From: Ruminococcus flavefaciens
GTDB taxonomy: Bacteria; Bacillota; Clostridia; Oscillospirales; Ruminococcaceae
Direction: 5' to 3'
NCBI RefSeq assembly: GCF_900143025.1
Contig: NZ_FRCT01000006.1
Span: 1-64,000 of the forward strand
Length of the DNA stretch: 64,000 nt
Shown: positions 36,211 through 44,897 of the stretch, piece after piece
Layout: each line of letters starts with the position of its first letter
Numbering within the stretch: position 1 is the first letter of the stretch
Made by a program: the position numbers and the translations under genes
The notes under the pieces: generated by a model
Told to the model about the DNA's origin: nothing
The model's database searches: none
The model's input: the letters and a program-made list of their open reading frames with translations, nothing else

Positions 36211-36603
36211 AGTGGCTGCCTCCCCTCATAATTATCTGAGCTGTTGACCTTTAGTGATCAGCTTTTCAGGGCTGACAGCTAACGGTCGGTTGCGTTATAT
36301 TTATTATACTGCAAAAACTGATTTTTTGCAAGTCACTGTGGGAACTGCTTCTGATTAAGCAATATATCTAAAGCGATAATAATATTTTTGTATCGTTTGC
36401 TTAATTGATTAAAAGCATTAAAAAGTGTATAATTAATATTACAGGAAATATTGGGGGACATATTATTTTACACCCATTAAAAGGTAAACTTAATTGTACT
36501 TTAAGTCAATTTTAAGATTATTTCAAGGTGAGACCGTTATAATCTGACTATAGTCAATGCATGGTTGGCTTTTGTGGGTGATATTAAAAGGAGATTGATG
36601 TTT
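36211..36603. other. Divergent intergenic region between cca and the dockerin protein
   Basis: 393 bases without a gene. AT-rich; it contains a GCTAACGGTCGGTTGCG repeat fragment (about 36278-36296), the promoter at 36405-36433 and a second TATAAT (about 36537-36542) without a good -35. No minus-strand promoter for cca was identified with confidence. Confidence 0.5.
36405..36433 (+). promoter_or_regulatory. Putative promoter of the dockerin beta-helix gene
   Basis: TTGATT (36405-36410), 17-base spacer, TATAAT (36428-36433). It is ~170 bases before the start, leaving a long AT-rich leader. Confidence 0.6.
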
Positions 36604-38079
36604 ATGAACAGAAGCAGCTTAAAGAAGCTCCTTGCAGGACTTTCCGCTGTATGTATGACTGCTGTAGCATTACCCTCTCTCAGCTATGCAGCTGATACGG
36701 CAGTCTCAACAATGGTGGGCGACGCAAACAGCGACGGACAGGTAGACCTTTCCGACGCAGTAATGATCATGCAGGCACTTGCTAATCCAAACAAGTATGG
36801 TGTGGGCGGTACAGATGCTCACGCTATAACCGAGCAGGGCTGGAAAAATGCAGACTGTAACGGTGCAGCTGACGGCGTATCCACCAATGACGCACTGGCT
36901 GTCCAGATGTTCCTTTTAGGCAAGGGAGAGCTCAGCGACGGCAAATCCACTCCTGTTGCAGATGCTACAAAGATACACCTTAAGAATACTTCTATCGAGG
37001 TAGAGGGTGAAAATGCAACAGTAGACGGTACAACAGTCACTATCACTCATTCAGGTGAATTCTACGTTGACGGTACTCTTGATGACGGACAGATCAACGT
37101 AAAAATTGCCGATGAAAAGGCAGATGCCGAGACAGTAAAGATATTCCTCAACAATGCGAATATCGCAGGCAAGACAGCTCCTGCTATTTTCGTTACTAAT
37201 GCGGAGAACACCTCTATAAACATTGTTGACGGTACAACTAATACTATCACAGACGGCGATACTGCTTATGCAGGTGATAATGCCAAGCTTGCTGTTATCG
37301 AAGCCAAGGACGATATTACTATCAAGGGCGGCGAAAAGGGCGACGGTGTTCTTGAGATCACAGCAAATACTCAGGACGCTGTTTCATGCAACAATGACAT
37401 AAAGTTCAACGGCGGTGAAGTCAAGATCTCAGCGCTGAACTCAAAAGATAAAGCAGATGCCGTAAAGGGCAAGAAGTCCGTTACTATCAAGGACGGAAAG
37501 CTGAAGATCGAAGCTGAGGGCGACGGTATCAAGTCTACTAAGGGTGCTGTCACCATTTCAGGCGGAAACACCAAGATAAAGGCAGGAAACGACGCTATAC
37601 AGTCTGAAACTACTATAGATATCAGCGGCGGCAAGCTCATTGCAGGCGGTGACAGAGGTCTTACAGCTGTAAGCGGCATCAATATCACAGGCGGTACAGT
37701 AATTGCTACCGCAACCGATAATCAGGCAGATGACAAGCTTATGTCAGGAACTACACAGACTACTGTGCTTCTCAATTGTATCTATAATGCCGAGAACGAA
37801 AAGGACGGTACATGGAGCAAGGATAACGCAATAGTTACTGATGGTCTTGATATAAAGTATCAGAAGAAGTACAGATATGTTCTTATCAGCGATAAGACTA
37901 TCAACGGTGCGAAGTCATGCGGCTTCAAGAACCTTGCAACAGGTGCAAAGGTAACTCATACAGACGGCAAGCAGACACAGTTCCAGCTCAGTCTTGTAAC
38001 TGTATTCGACAAGGTTGATCCTGCCGGAATTGCTCCTGATGGAGAAATTGAAAAGCCTGCTGCTGAGGAATCTAAATAA
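36604..38079 (+). CDS. Secreted N-terminal dockerin + Cthe_2159-type beta-helix protein
   Basis: A 491-residue exported protein with a signal peptide (about 1-30, cleavage near SYA-AD). A dockerin directly follows (about 37-107; first loop DANSDGQVDLSD, inserted spacer ANPNKYGVGGTDAHAIT, second helix DALAVQMFLLG), the same insertion-type dockerin as at the C-terminus of the 11609 protein. Residues about 124-415 are a repetitive beta-helix (ITIKGGEKGDGVLEITANTQ, VTISGGNTKIKAGNDAIQS) characteristic of the Cthe_2159/DUF4353 carbohydrate-binding family, known to bind acidic polysaccharides and cellulose. It could be a substrate-binding or weak lyase-like cellulosome component. ATG at 36604 has AGGAGA at nine bases; an ATG two codons earlier is too close to it. 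Confidence 0.88.
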   Translation: MNRSSLKKLLAGLSAVCMTAVALPSLSYAADTAVSTMVGDANSDGQVDLSDAVMIMQALANPNKYGVGGTDAHAITEQGWKNADCNGAADGVSTNDALAVQMFLLGKGELSDGKSTPVADATKIHLKNTSIEVEGENATVDGTTVTITHSGEFYVDGTLDDGQINVKIADEKADAETVKIFLNNANIAGKTAPAIFVTNAENTSINIVDGTTNTITDGDTAYAGDNAKLAVIEAKDDITIKGGEKGDGVLEITANTQDAVSCNNDIKFNGGEVKISALNSKDKADAVKGKKSVTIKDGKLKIEAEGDGIKSTKGAVTISGGNTKIKAGNDAIQSETTIDISGGKLIAGGDRGLTAVSGINITGGTVIATATDNQADDKLMSGTTQTTVLLNCIYNAENEKDGTWSKDNAIVTDGLDIKYQKKYRYVLISDKTINGAKSCGFKNLATGAKVTHTDGKQTQFQLSLVTVFDKVDPAGIAPDGEIEKPAAEESK

Positions 38080-38099
38080 AGATCATGTGTAAATACCGA

Positions 38100-38129
38100 C
38101 TGCTCCGCTGACGGTAATCGGCGGAGCAG
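38100..38129 (+). other. Stable hairpin downstream of the dockerin gene
   Basis: CTGCTCCGC / GCGGAGCAG perfect 9-base stem with a 12-base loop and no T-run. Further pairing AAGCTGAA (about 38134) / TTCAGCTT (about 38212) suggests a larger RNA fold before the terminator at 38266. Confidence 0.5.
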
Positions 38130-38265
38130 CACGTTAAGCTGAATTGCAGCTATATTGCAAATAAAGGTGGAGTTACAGAGCTCCCGCTATTTTCCGCAGG
38201 TCGATCCGACTTCAGCTTGCAAAGAGCAAGTCGTTTTCGATAAATGATATTCTTTACAATTTATC

Positions 38266-38296
38266 ATAAAAGCCACAGCGATAGCTGTGGCTTTTA
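38266..38296 (+). terminator. Intrinsic terminator
   Basis: TAAAAGCCACAG / CTGTGGCTTTTA with a 6-base loop, symmetrical A- and T-runs. Probably ends the dockerin transcript or a small RNA. Confidence 0.75.
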
Positions 38297-38323
38297 TGAT
38301 TTCAGAGGTTTATACCGTACAAT

Positions 38324-38352
38324 AAAGCCGCAGTAGGTATTTACTGCGGCTT
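38324..38352 (-). terminator. Terminator of the pseudokinase gene
   Basis: AAGCCGCAGTA / TACTGCGGCTT perfect 11-base stem just after the minus-strand stop at 38360; the T-run is short (TTTATT). Confidence 0.75.
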
Positions 38353-38359
38353 AAAAGCA

Positions 38360-40363
38360 TTATTGTGGATTTTCTCCGCCCTCGTTGCCCTGCTCAACAG
38401 GCTGTTGTTCAACAGGCTCTGGAGGATTTGTAACAGGCTCGGGTGGATTTGTTACAGGCTCACGCGGATTAGTAGGCGGCTGAGTTACAACAGGAGCCTG
38501 TGTTGTTACAACAGGAGCCTGAGTAGTTACGACTGCCGTAGTCTGAGGAGGAGCAGCAGTAGTGTACTGCGGTGCTGCTGAAGTCTCAGAAACGAAGTAT
38601 ACTGTAAGCTTCTTGCCTTCCTTGTTGCTGAAGAAATCGTTAGGCTTAACGGGCTTGCCGTCCACCTGTATCTCAACAACGGTATTTGCCTTGCCGTAGG
38701 AATTCTTTGACTCAACGAACTGATAATTGAAATCGGAAATACCGGCCTTGTCAAGTGCATTCTTGTACTGATCCACGGTCAAGCCGTTATAATCAGGGAT
38801 ATAAGCTGAGGACTTGCCCTTGCTTACTTTAACCTTGACTACCTGTCCCTGTGAAAGCATTTCACCTGCCTTGATACTCTGCTCAAAGATCATATCGTTT
38901 TCGTAATCATCATTGTACGAATAATCCGCATCGAGAACGAAGTGCTCCTTCCAGAGCTCCTTGGAGTGTTCATAGAATTTTCCAACCAGATCAGGCATTT
39001 CTGTATCCGCAGCCTTAGTAGTATCGGGTTCATCTATGACATTCTCGGTAACAGAAGGACGCTTTGGCTTTACAGTCTCGCTTTCCTCCTGCTCAGGATT
39101 TGAGAACATATGGATTATTATGACTGCAAGAGTCATAAGAATTGCCAGAAGAAGCAGACCTATGATTATAGGTACCTTTATACGGTCAACGGTATTGACC
39201 TTTTCATAGCTGTAGTTGTCATTGCGGCGCTGACTGCGCTGGTGTATCACATTCTGAGGTTCAGGCTGCTGATACTGAGGCTGTTCATATGCAGGCTGCT
39301 CGTAAACGGGCTGCTGATACTGCGGCTGCTGCTCATAAGAGGACTGAACAGGATCGGGAAGCACAGTTGTACTTTCAAGCTCCTCCTCTTCCTCCTCGGT
39401 GGGCTGCTCGAACAGCTTTGTAACAAGCTCTGTGATAGTCTGTATACGGTCTCTGCCGTTTAAATTCATACCCTCCATGATAACTCTTGATACATGGCGC
39501 GGTATGCGTGAATCAAGCTCATGGGGCTCATGCAGGTCATCGTGTTTCAGACGGCTGAGCGAGTCAACGGGCATACAGCCTGTAAGTGCTCTGTAGAGGA
39601 GAGCACAGACTCCGTAAACGTCAGTCCATGAACCCTGACGGCTGCTGCTGTTTGCAGAATACTGCTCAGGGGCAGCATAGCCCTTGAAAAGCTCGTATTC
39701 AAGACCTGCATTTGCAGTTCTTACAGCTGATACACAGAAGCCTGAGAGCTTCAGCTCGCCCTTGTCTGTGATATACACAGTATCGGGGCTTATAGCGCGG
39801 TGAGTTATACCTGCATTGTGGAGTATGCCGATAGTAGTAAAGAGTGGCGGGAATATCTTTGATACCTGTTCCCAGCTCAGCTCACCTGCATTTTCCTTGA
39901 GGTAGTCCAGCATTTTCACGCCTTCGATGTACTCAAAGATAGTGTAGGTCGTATTATTCTCGGCAAACATATCAAGGATAGGCGGGATATTGGTATTGTT
40001 CCTGAGTCTTGCAAGAGACTTGTTAAGCTCGGTATATTCCGCCATAAAAGCCTTGTATTTAGCAAGGTTGTTATAGTTTACACTGATAGTTGGTTTGTTT
40101 TTTACACGGGTGCAGAGGTTTATAGGGACATATTCCCTGATATGCACTTTCTTTCCTGTTGAAATGTCAGTTCCTATATATGTAGCACCCTCGCCGTTGT
40201 ATTCCAGAAGAATACCGCAGAGGTACTTGCCGTGGAGTATTGTACCGGGTGGGACATACATGGGTTCGTGCGTATCGCTTTCAACAAATCCGCAAGCGGG
40301 ACAAACATGAAGCGATGCATCATACTGTTCCATGCATCTGTAGCAAAATTTACTGTCTCCCAA
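38360..40363 (-). CDS. Zinc-ribbon / pseudokinase / membrane / PASTA protein
   Basis: A 667-residue protein with the outline of a PASTA Ser/Thr kinase. An N-terminal zinc ribbon (Cys7, Cys10, Cys21, Cys24) is followed by a kinase fold (about 42-320), a Gln/Pro/Tyr-rich linker (about 338-372), one membrane helix (about 396-420), two PASTA domains outside (about 456-515 and 521-592) and a Thr/Pro tail. The catalytic residues are replaced: the VAIK lysine is Arg76 (VHIRE), HRD is HRA (188-190) and DFG reads SGF (207-209), while the structural APEQ (231-234) remains. Catalysis is therefore unlikely. PASTA domains bind peptidoglycan or beta-lactams, so it may be a cell-wall sensor signalling allosterically. 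The start is TTG at 40363, after a repeated AGGAGG. Confidence 0.88.
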   Translation of the reverse strand: MGDSKFCYRCMEQYDASLHVCPACGFVESDTHEPMYVPPGTILHGKYLCGILLEYNGEGATYIGTDISTGKKVHIREYVPINLCTRVKNKPTISVNYNNLAKYKAFMAEYTELNKSLARLRNNTNIPPILDMFAENNTTYTIFEYIEGVKMLDYLKENAGELSWEQVSKIFPPLFTTIGILHNAGITHRAISPDTVYITDKGELKLSGFCVSAVRTANAGLEYELFKGYAAPEQYSANSSSRQGSWTDVYGVCALLYRALTGCMPVDSLSRLKHDDLHEPHELDSRIPRHVSRVIMEGMNLNGRDRIQTITELVTKLFEQPTEEEEEELESTTVLPDPVQSSYEQQPQYQQPVYEQPAYEQPQYQQPEPQNVIHQRSQRRNDNYSYEKVNTVDRIKVPIIIGLLLLAILMTLAVIIIHMFSNPEQEESETVKPKRPSVTENVIDEPDTTKAADTEMPDLVGKFYEHSKELWKEHFVLDADYSYNDDYENDMIFEQSIKAGEMLSQGQVVKVKVSKGKSSAYIPDYNGLTVDQYKNALDKAGISDFNYQFVESKNSYGKANTVVEIQVDGKPVKPNDFFSNKEGKKLTVYFVSETSAAPQYTTAAPPQTTAVVTTQAPVVTTQAPVVTQPPTNPREPVTNPPEPVTNPPEPVEQQPVEQGNEGGENPQ

Positions 40364-40413
40364 AGCAGCTCCTCCTCCTAAAGATAATAGATGCTATAAA
40401 GGCATCATATCTA

Positions 40414-40442
40414 TTTTATCAGCAAAAAAGCAAAATGTCAAC
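40414..40442 (-). promoter_or_regulatory. Extended -10 promoter of the pseudokinase gene
   Basis: On the minus strand TTGACA (40442-40437), 17-base spacer, TAAAAT (40419-40414) preceded by TGa; about 50 bases before the TTG start. Confidence 0.8.
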
Positions 40443-40535
40443 CGTTTAGAGCCTTATATTCCCAATTCTTTTGAATTTGTATTTTTTTTGTAATAATTTC
40501 GCGGAGTTTTTTTCTTAATTGTAATAATTGAGTCT

Positions 40536-40568
40536 AAACAAAGAGGTCCGAAATTGCTTCCGGACCTC
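40536..40568 (-). terminator. Intrinsic terminator of the coiled-coil gene/operon
   Basis: GAGGTCCG / CGGACCTC stem with a 10-base loop followed by TTTGTTT on the minus strand. Confidence 0.8.
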
Positions 40569-40575
40569 ATTATTC

Positions 40576-43065
40576 TTATATATTTCCGTTATTTACAGAA
40601 ATTATCTTCATAGAGCTGAATTTGAATGTACCGTCGTCCTTTTCGGTAAGGCGGAATTCAACTTTTTTGGACACATTCTTTTCCATCCACTGTGGCAGCT
40701 CGTCAACATAGTCAACATTGAGAGTATAGGTATTGCCGTTCTTGACGATAGATTTTATCTCAGGTGAATATGTATGAGTAATTGGCTTGAGTCTGACGTT
40801 GTATACGCCGTCAGCGTAGTAGAAGCGCGACTCCAGCGGACCTACGGTAGCGTGCTCGAAAGCAGGGAGATTTTCGCCGAAAAGCTCGACTGCATACTTC
40901 TCAACGTCTACATCAGGGATAGAAACCGTATCAAGAGTAGGCTCATACTTTGATATTTTGCTGTCGTCCATGATTATAGACCATATAGTAGCCGTGATTA
41001 TCTGCTCGGAGGTGAGCTGTGACGGGTCTGAGAATGGCTCTATATCCATGATAGCGGCAGGGTATATCATCTGTGTGAAGCTGTCCTTCTTAGCTTCACC
41101 CGAGGTAAAGCTGCGGAAGAATCCCACACACTTGATTATTGTAGCTATTATACCGATAACAGCAAAAATAGTGAATATTACGCCGAGAATGGTATAAAGG
41201 CGCTTTTTCTTGTAGGGATTGCCTGCTATTGCATCATCTGACTCGGTATTTTCCTTGCGCTGAGCGATAAGCTCGTCAGGATCCTCATCGAGTATGCGGC
41301 CGAGAGCAGAGGTTATCTTACCCTTTGGCTTTTTAGCGGCAAAATCCGATAGATCGTCAGCTTTTTCAGCTTCATCTACAGCCTTTTCTACGATCTCCTC
41401 ATCAGTTTTTGCTTCGTCAGCTTCTACAGCTTCGTTCTCTGCAACAGGCTCGTCATCTGCGGCGAATACATCTTCCGCAGGCTCGTCCTCAGAGACTAAA
41501 GAAGGTGCAACTGCGCCCATCTGTGCCCTTCTCATTTCGATGACCTGCTGCTGCTTATCGGCAGAAAGCTCGTCGAAACGCTCCTTTAATTCTGGAGAAA
41601 GCCCTGCGATTATATCCTCGTCGGAGAGTATAAGCGGCTCGTTGGGAGCTTCAGCGGCTTCTTCCTTAGGCGTATCCATATCTGCAATGGCTTCTGCTGC
41701 GTCCTCGCGGATATTGTCCAGCATATCGCCTACAGGGTCGGAGTCTGACACGCTGTCTTCGGGGTGGTTTATAGCAGCAATAGCCGCATCTATAAGCTCT
41801 GTTGCGGAAGGAGAATTATCCTCTTCAAAGAGACCTTCCTCCGGAGCGGGCTCTGTATCTGTATCGGGCTTGGCTTCTTCCTTGCCCTTGTTTATAAGCT
41901 TCTTGAAAAATCCCAGCTTCTTTGGCTTTTCGGAGCTTTCCTCCTGTGTCTCGGGAACTGCTTCTGAAATAGCTTCTTCCGCAGCCTCGCCCAGAGATTC
42001 GATAGCTCTGTCGACCTCATTTTCAGACGAAGAATTTACGATGATCTCCTCGTCCATAGTAACAGCAGCAGGTGAAGATGACTCTATAGCCTCGGCAAGG
42101 CGCTTCATTTCCTCGATCTGGCGGAGCTTTTCGGCTTCAATGACCATTTTGCGCTGCTCGGCTTCTTCCTCAGCGATACGCTGTCTTTCAGCCTCCTCAG
42201 CAAGTTTCTGGCGTTCAGCTTCTTCCTCAGCGATACGCTGTCTTTCAGCCTCCTCAGCAAGTCTCTGACGCTCAGCTTCTTCCTCAGCGATACGCTGTCT
42301 TTCAGCCTCCTCAGCAAGTCTCTGGCGTTCAGCTTCTTCTTCCTCAAGGCGGCGTCTTTCGGCAGCTTCCTCTGCAAGACGTCTTTTCTCAGCCGCAGCT
42401 TCTGCGATCCTGCGCGAGCGTTCAGCCTCCTCGGCAATACGCTGTCTTTCGGCTTCTTCTGCAAGTCTTTGGCGTTCAGCCTCTTCTCTTGCAAGTCTGC
42501 GCTGCTCGGCTTCTTCCATTAAACGCTGTCTTTCGGCAGCAGCCTCGGCAGCTCTTCTTGCTCTTTCAGCAGCAGCTTCGTTTGCAAGCTGTGCCTGTCT
42601 TTCTTTTTCAGCTTCTTCGCGGCGGAGCGCTTCATAATCTGGAAGCTCTCCTGTGATGACTATTTTCTTTTTCTTCGCAGGCTTAGGGATCTCCTGATCC
42701 ATAGGGATAGTATCGAATACTCTTGTCATTTCAGCCGAAGCCTCGGTGTGCATGACCTCTGATATGATATTCGGTACTTCTTCCTCTTCATCCTGCGGCT
42801 CAGGCTCAGAAGCTTTTTCTGTCGGCGGTGCGAACTCCCATACAGAAGGCGGTGTATCCTCGTGGTACTCCTCAACGGGAGCTTCTTCATAGGAATGTTT
42901 TCTTTCGTCCTCCAGTGCGTGGAGCAGATCGTCGACCGACATATCGTCGAATTTGCTCTTTCTTACGGAACGGGGGGTATTGTGGCTGCGGGCAGGAGTA
43001 CTTCCTCCGCCGCCGCCGTCCATAAGACTGTTGAGCATATCGTCAAGATCTTTTCTAATAGCCAT
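40576..43065 (-). CDS. Long coiled-coil membrane-anchored protein
   Basis: An 829-residue protein of unknown function. A short N-terminal region with a Gly-rich patch and acidic stretches (1-150) is followed by a ~190-residue highly charged coiled coil (about 155-345) built of Glu/Ala/Arg repeats, including about three and a half copies of a 19-residue unit (EEEAERQRLAEEAERQRIA). Further acidic, low-complexity segments lead to a single membrane helix (about 623-645) and a ~180-residue exported C-terminal domain rich in beta strands. The start at 43065 follows GGAGG. It lies 47 bases after proA on the same strand and may belong to that operon. With the pseudokinase next door it may form part of an envelope-linked assembly; this is inference from proximity. 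Confidence 0.85.
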   Translation of the reverse strand: MAIRKDLDDMLNSLMDGGGGGSTPARSHNTPRSVRKSKFDDMSVDDLLHALEDERKHSYEEAPVEEYHEDTPPSVWEFAPPTEKASEPEPQDEEEEVPNIISEVMHTEASAEMTRVFDTIPMDQEIPKPAKKKKIVITGELPDYEALRREEAEKERQAQLANEAAAERARRAAEAAAERQRLMEEAEQRRLAREEAERQRLAEEAERQRIAEEAERSRRIAEAAAEKRRLAEEAAERRRLEEEEAERQRLAEEAERQRIAEEEAERQRLAEEAERQRIAEEEAERQKLAEEAERQRIAEEEAEQRKMVIEAEKLRQIEEMKRLAEAIESSSPAAVTMDEEIIVNSSSENEVDRAIESLGEAAEEAISEAVPETQEESSEKPKKLGFFKKLINKGKEEAKPDTDTEPAPEEGLFEEDNSPSATELIDAAIAAINHPEDSVSDSDPVGDMLDNIREDAAEAIADMDTPKEEAAEAPNEPLILSDEDIIAGLSPELKERFDELSADKQQQVIEMRRAQMGAVAPSLVSEDEPAEDVFAADDEPVAENEAVEADEAKTDEEIVEKAVDEAEKADDLSDFAAKKPKGKITSALGRILDEDPDELIAQRKENTESDDAIAGNPYKKKRLYTILGVIFTIFAVIGIIATIIKCVGFFRSFTSGEAKKDSFTQMIYPAAIMDIEPFSDPSQLTSEQIITATIWSIIMDDSKISKYEPTLDTVSIPDVDVEKYAVELFGENLPAFEHATVGPLESRFYYADGVYNVRLKPITHTYSPEIKSIVKNGNTYTLNVDYVDELPQWMEKNVSKKVEFRLTEKDDGTFKFSSMKIISVNNGNI

Positions 43066-43112
43066 TTCGACCTCCAAAAATCAAATAAAAACTGGATATA
43101 TAACTAAGACAG

Positions 43113-44360
43113 TTATCTTATCTGACCGTTTCCGTTTATCAGATATTTTACTGTTGTAAGTTCGGTAAGTCCCATAGGACCTCTTGCGTGGAGCTTCTGT
43201 GTGGAAATGCCTATTTCTGCGCCGAAGCCGAATTCTCCGCCGTCTGTGAAGCGTGTGGAAGCGTTTACGTAAACAGCAGCAGCGTCTACCTGCTTCTGGA
43301 ATTTCTGTGCGCTTTCAAGTGAACTTGTAACGATGCACTCGGAATGACGTGTGCTATACTTTCTTATATGAGCGATAGCCTCATCTATGGTATCAACTAC
43401 CTTTACAGCGATGATGAAATCGTTGAATTCTGTAGCATATTCGGTCTCTGTAGCCTTTTCGACGCTGTTGCCGAGGATAGCTATAGTTCTGTCACAGCCG
43501 TATATCTTTACGTTGTGTGCCTTGAAGCGTTCAGCGATGAGGGGCAGGAACTTGTCTGCGATATCCTTGTGAACGAGAAGGCTCTCGATAGCGTTGCAAA
43601 CGGAAGGACGCTGAGTCTTGGCGTTGTCGGTTATTTCCACAGCCATATCAAGGTCAGCAGAAGCGTCAACGTAAACGTGGCAGTTTCCTGCGCCTGTTTC
43701 GATAACAGGAACGGTAGCGTTCTTTACTACAGCCTGAATGAGATTTGCGCCGCCGCGTGGGATAATAACGTCAACGTAGCCGTTAAGGCGCATAAGCTCG
43801 GTAGTTGTTTCGCGGTCGGTATTCTCTACCACCTGTATCATATCAGCAGGGAGTCCTGCCTCCTCGATAGCCTTTCTCATAATATTGCCCAGGCACACAT
43901 TGGAGTTTATAGCCTCCTTGCCGCCCTTGAGGATAACGACGTTACCTGTTTTGAGACAAAGTGCGGCAGCGTCAACGGTCACATTCGGTCTTGACTCGAA
44001 GATGATGCCGATAACGCCAAGCGGTACACGGGTCTTGATTATCTGCAAGCCGTTTGGACGATTTCCGCCGCCGATGACCTCGCCGATAGGGTCTGCAAGA
44101 TTGATTATCTCGTCAACGCCCTTTGCTATGCCCTTGATACGCTTTTCGTCCAGCATGAGTCTGTCCTGCTTTGCTTCGGTCATGCCGTTAGCCTTTGCAT
44201 TGGCGATATCCTTTGCATTTTCAGCGATTATAAGGTCTTTGTTTGCCAAAAGAGCCTTTGATATAGCTGCGAGAGCCTTGTTCTTCAGCGATGTGGAAAC
44301 ACCTGCCGCAGCAGCCTCGGCAGCCTTTGCTCTTTTGCCCAGTTCCTCTGTATAACTCAT
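43113..44360 (-). CDS. proA: Gamma-glutamyl phosphate reductase
   Basis: A 415-residue NADPH-dependent aldehyde-dehydrogenase-fold enzyme, second step of proline synthesis. Catalytic Cys lies in ETGAGNCHVYVD. PLGVIGIIFESRPNVTVDAAALCLKTGN and the C-terminal FGFGAEIGISTQKLHARGPMGL regions are canonical. Length is standard (about 417). Last of the proB - deaminase - proA set, 30 bases after the deaminase gene. Confidence 0.95.
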   Translation of the reverse strand: MSYTEELGKRAKAAEAAAAGVSTSLKNKALAAISKALLANKDLIIAENAKDIANAKANGMTEAKQDRLMLDEKRIKGIAKGVDEIINLADPIGEVIGGGNRPNGLQIIKTRVPLGVIGIIFESRPNVTVDAAALCLKTGNVVILKGGKEAINSNVCLGNIMRKAIEEAGLPADMIQVVENTDRETTTELMRLNGYVDVIIPRGGANLIQAVVKNATVPVIETGAGNCHVYVDASADLDMAVEITDNAKTQRPSVCNAIESLLVHKDIADKFLPLIAERFKAHNVKIYGCDRTIAILGNSVEKATETEYATEFNDFIIAVKVVDTIDEAIAHIRKYSTRHSECIVTSSLESAQKFQKQVDAAAVYVNASTRFTDGGEFGFGAEIGISTQKLHARGPMGLTELTTVKYLINGNGQIR

Positions 44361-44390
44361 AATTACACCTCTTGTATTTATGTTTTTGTA

Positions 44391-44879
44391 CTATTCAGCC
44401 TTGTACCATTCCAGCTCGGTTGCCGGAATTACGGTAAAGTCGTTTGCATTGTCGCTCTGACGGAGGTAAACATTTCTGATGCCTGCCTGTATGATATGCC
44501 TTGCACACAAGGGACAGGGCTTTGCTTTGTGTACCGAGCCGTCCTCGGGATTTACGCCTGTAAGGTAAAGGTCTGCACCCACTGTCTGCTCACGGGAGCA
44601 GTTGAGCAGGGCATTTGCCTCTGCGTGTACAGCCTTGCACATGGCGTAGCCGTCACCCTGATGCATATTGCGGACTATCCTCGGGCATTCTCCTGTGTCG
44701 CAGCAGTTCTCCATACCTCTCGGCGAACCGTTGTAGCCTGTAGATATGACCACATCGTTTTTCACGATGACTGCGCCGTATTTGCGTTTGAGGCAGGTGC
44801 TTCGGTATGCGAATACCTCGGCACAGTTGAGATAGGTATCTGTTTTTGATACTCTGTCCTTGCCTTTAGATATGACCAT
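44391..44879 (-). CDS. dCMP deaminase-like zinc protein (ComEB type)
   Basis: A 162-residue cytidine/deoxycytidylate deaminase-fold protein. The zinc site is His85-Ala-Glu87 (HAEANA) with Cys122 and Cys125 (PCPLC); Glu87 is the expected proton shuttle. A second CCDTGEC region (about 59-65) matches the extra zinc site of dCMP deaminases. It would turn dCMP into dUMP for thymidylate synthesis. It is placed unexpectedly between proB and proA, with short gaps (18 and 30 bases), and must be cotranscribed with them. Confidence 0.9.
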   Translation of the reverse strand: MVISKGKDRVSKTDTYLNCAEVFAYRSTCLKRKYGAVIVKNDVVISTGYNGSPRGMENCCDTGECPRIVRNMHQGDGYAMCKAVHAEANALLNCSREQTVGADLYLTGVNPEDGSVHKAKPCPLCARHIIQAGIRNVYLRQSDNANDFTVIPATELEWYKAE

Positions 44880-44897
44880 AATTACACCTCTGACAGC

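Noticed and set aside
41294..42268. 324-codon open frame on the plus strand, Ser/Ala-rich
   Set aside because: It is the antisense shadow of the coiled-coil gene (40576-43065); its Ser-rich composition comes from reading Glu/Ala repeat codons backwards, and it has no ribosome site.
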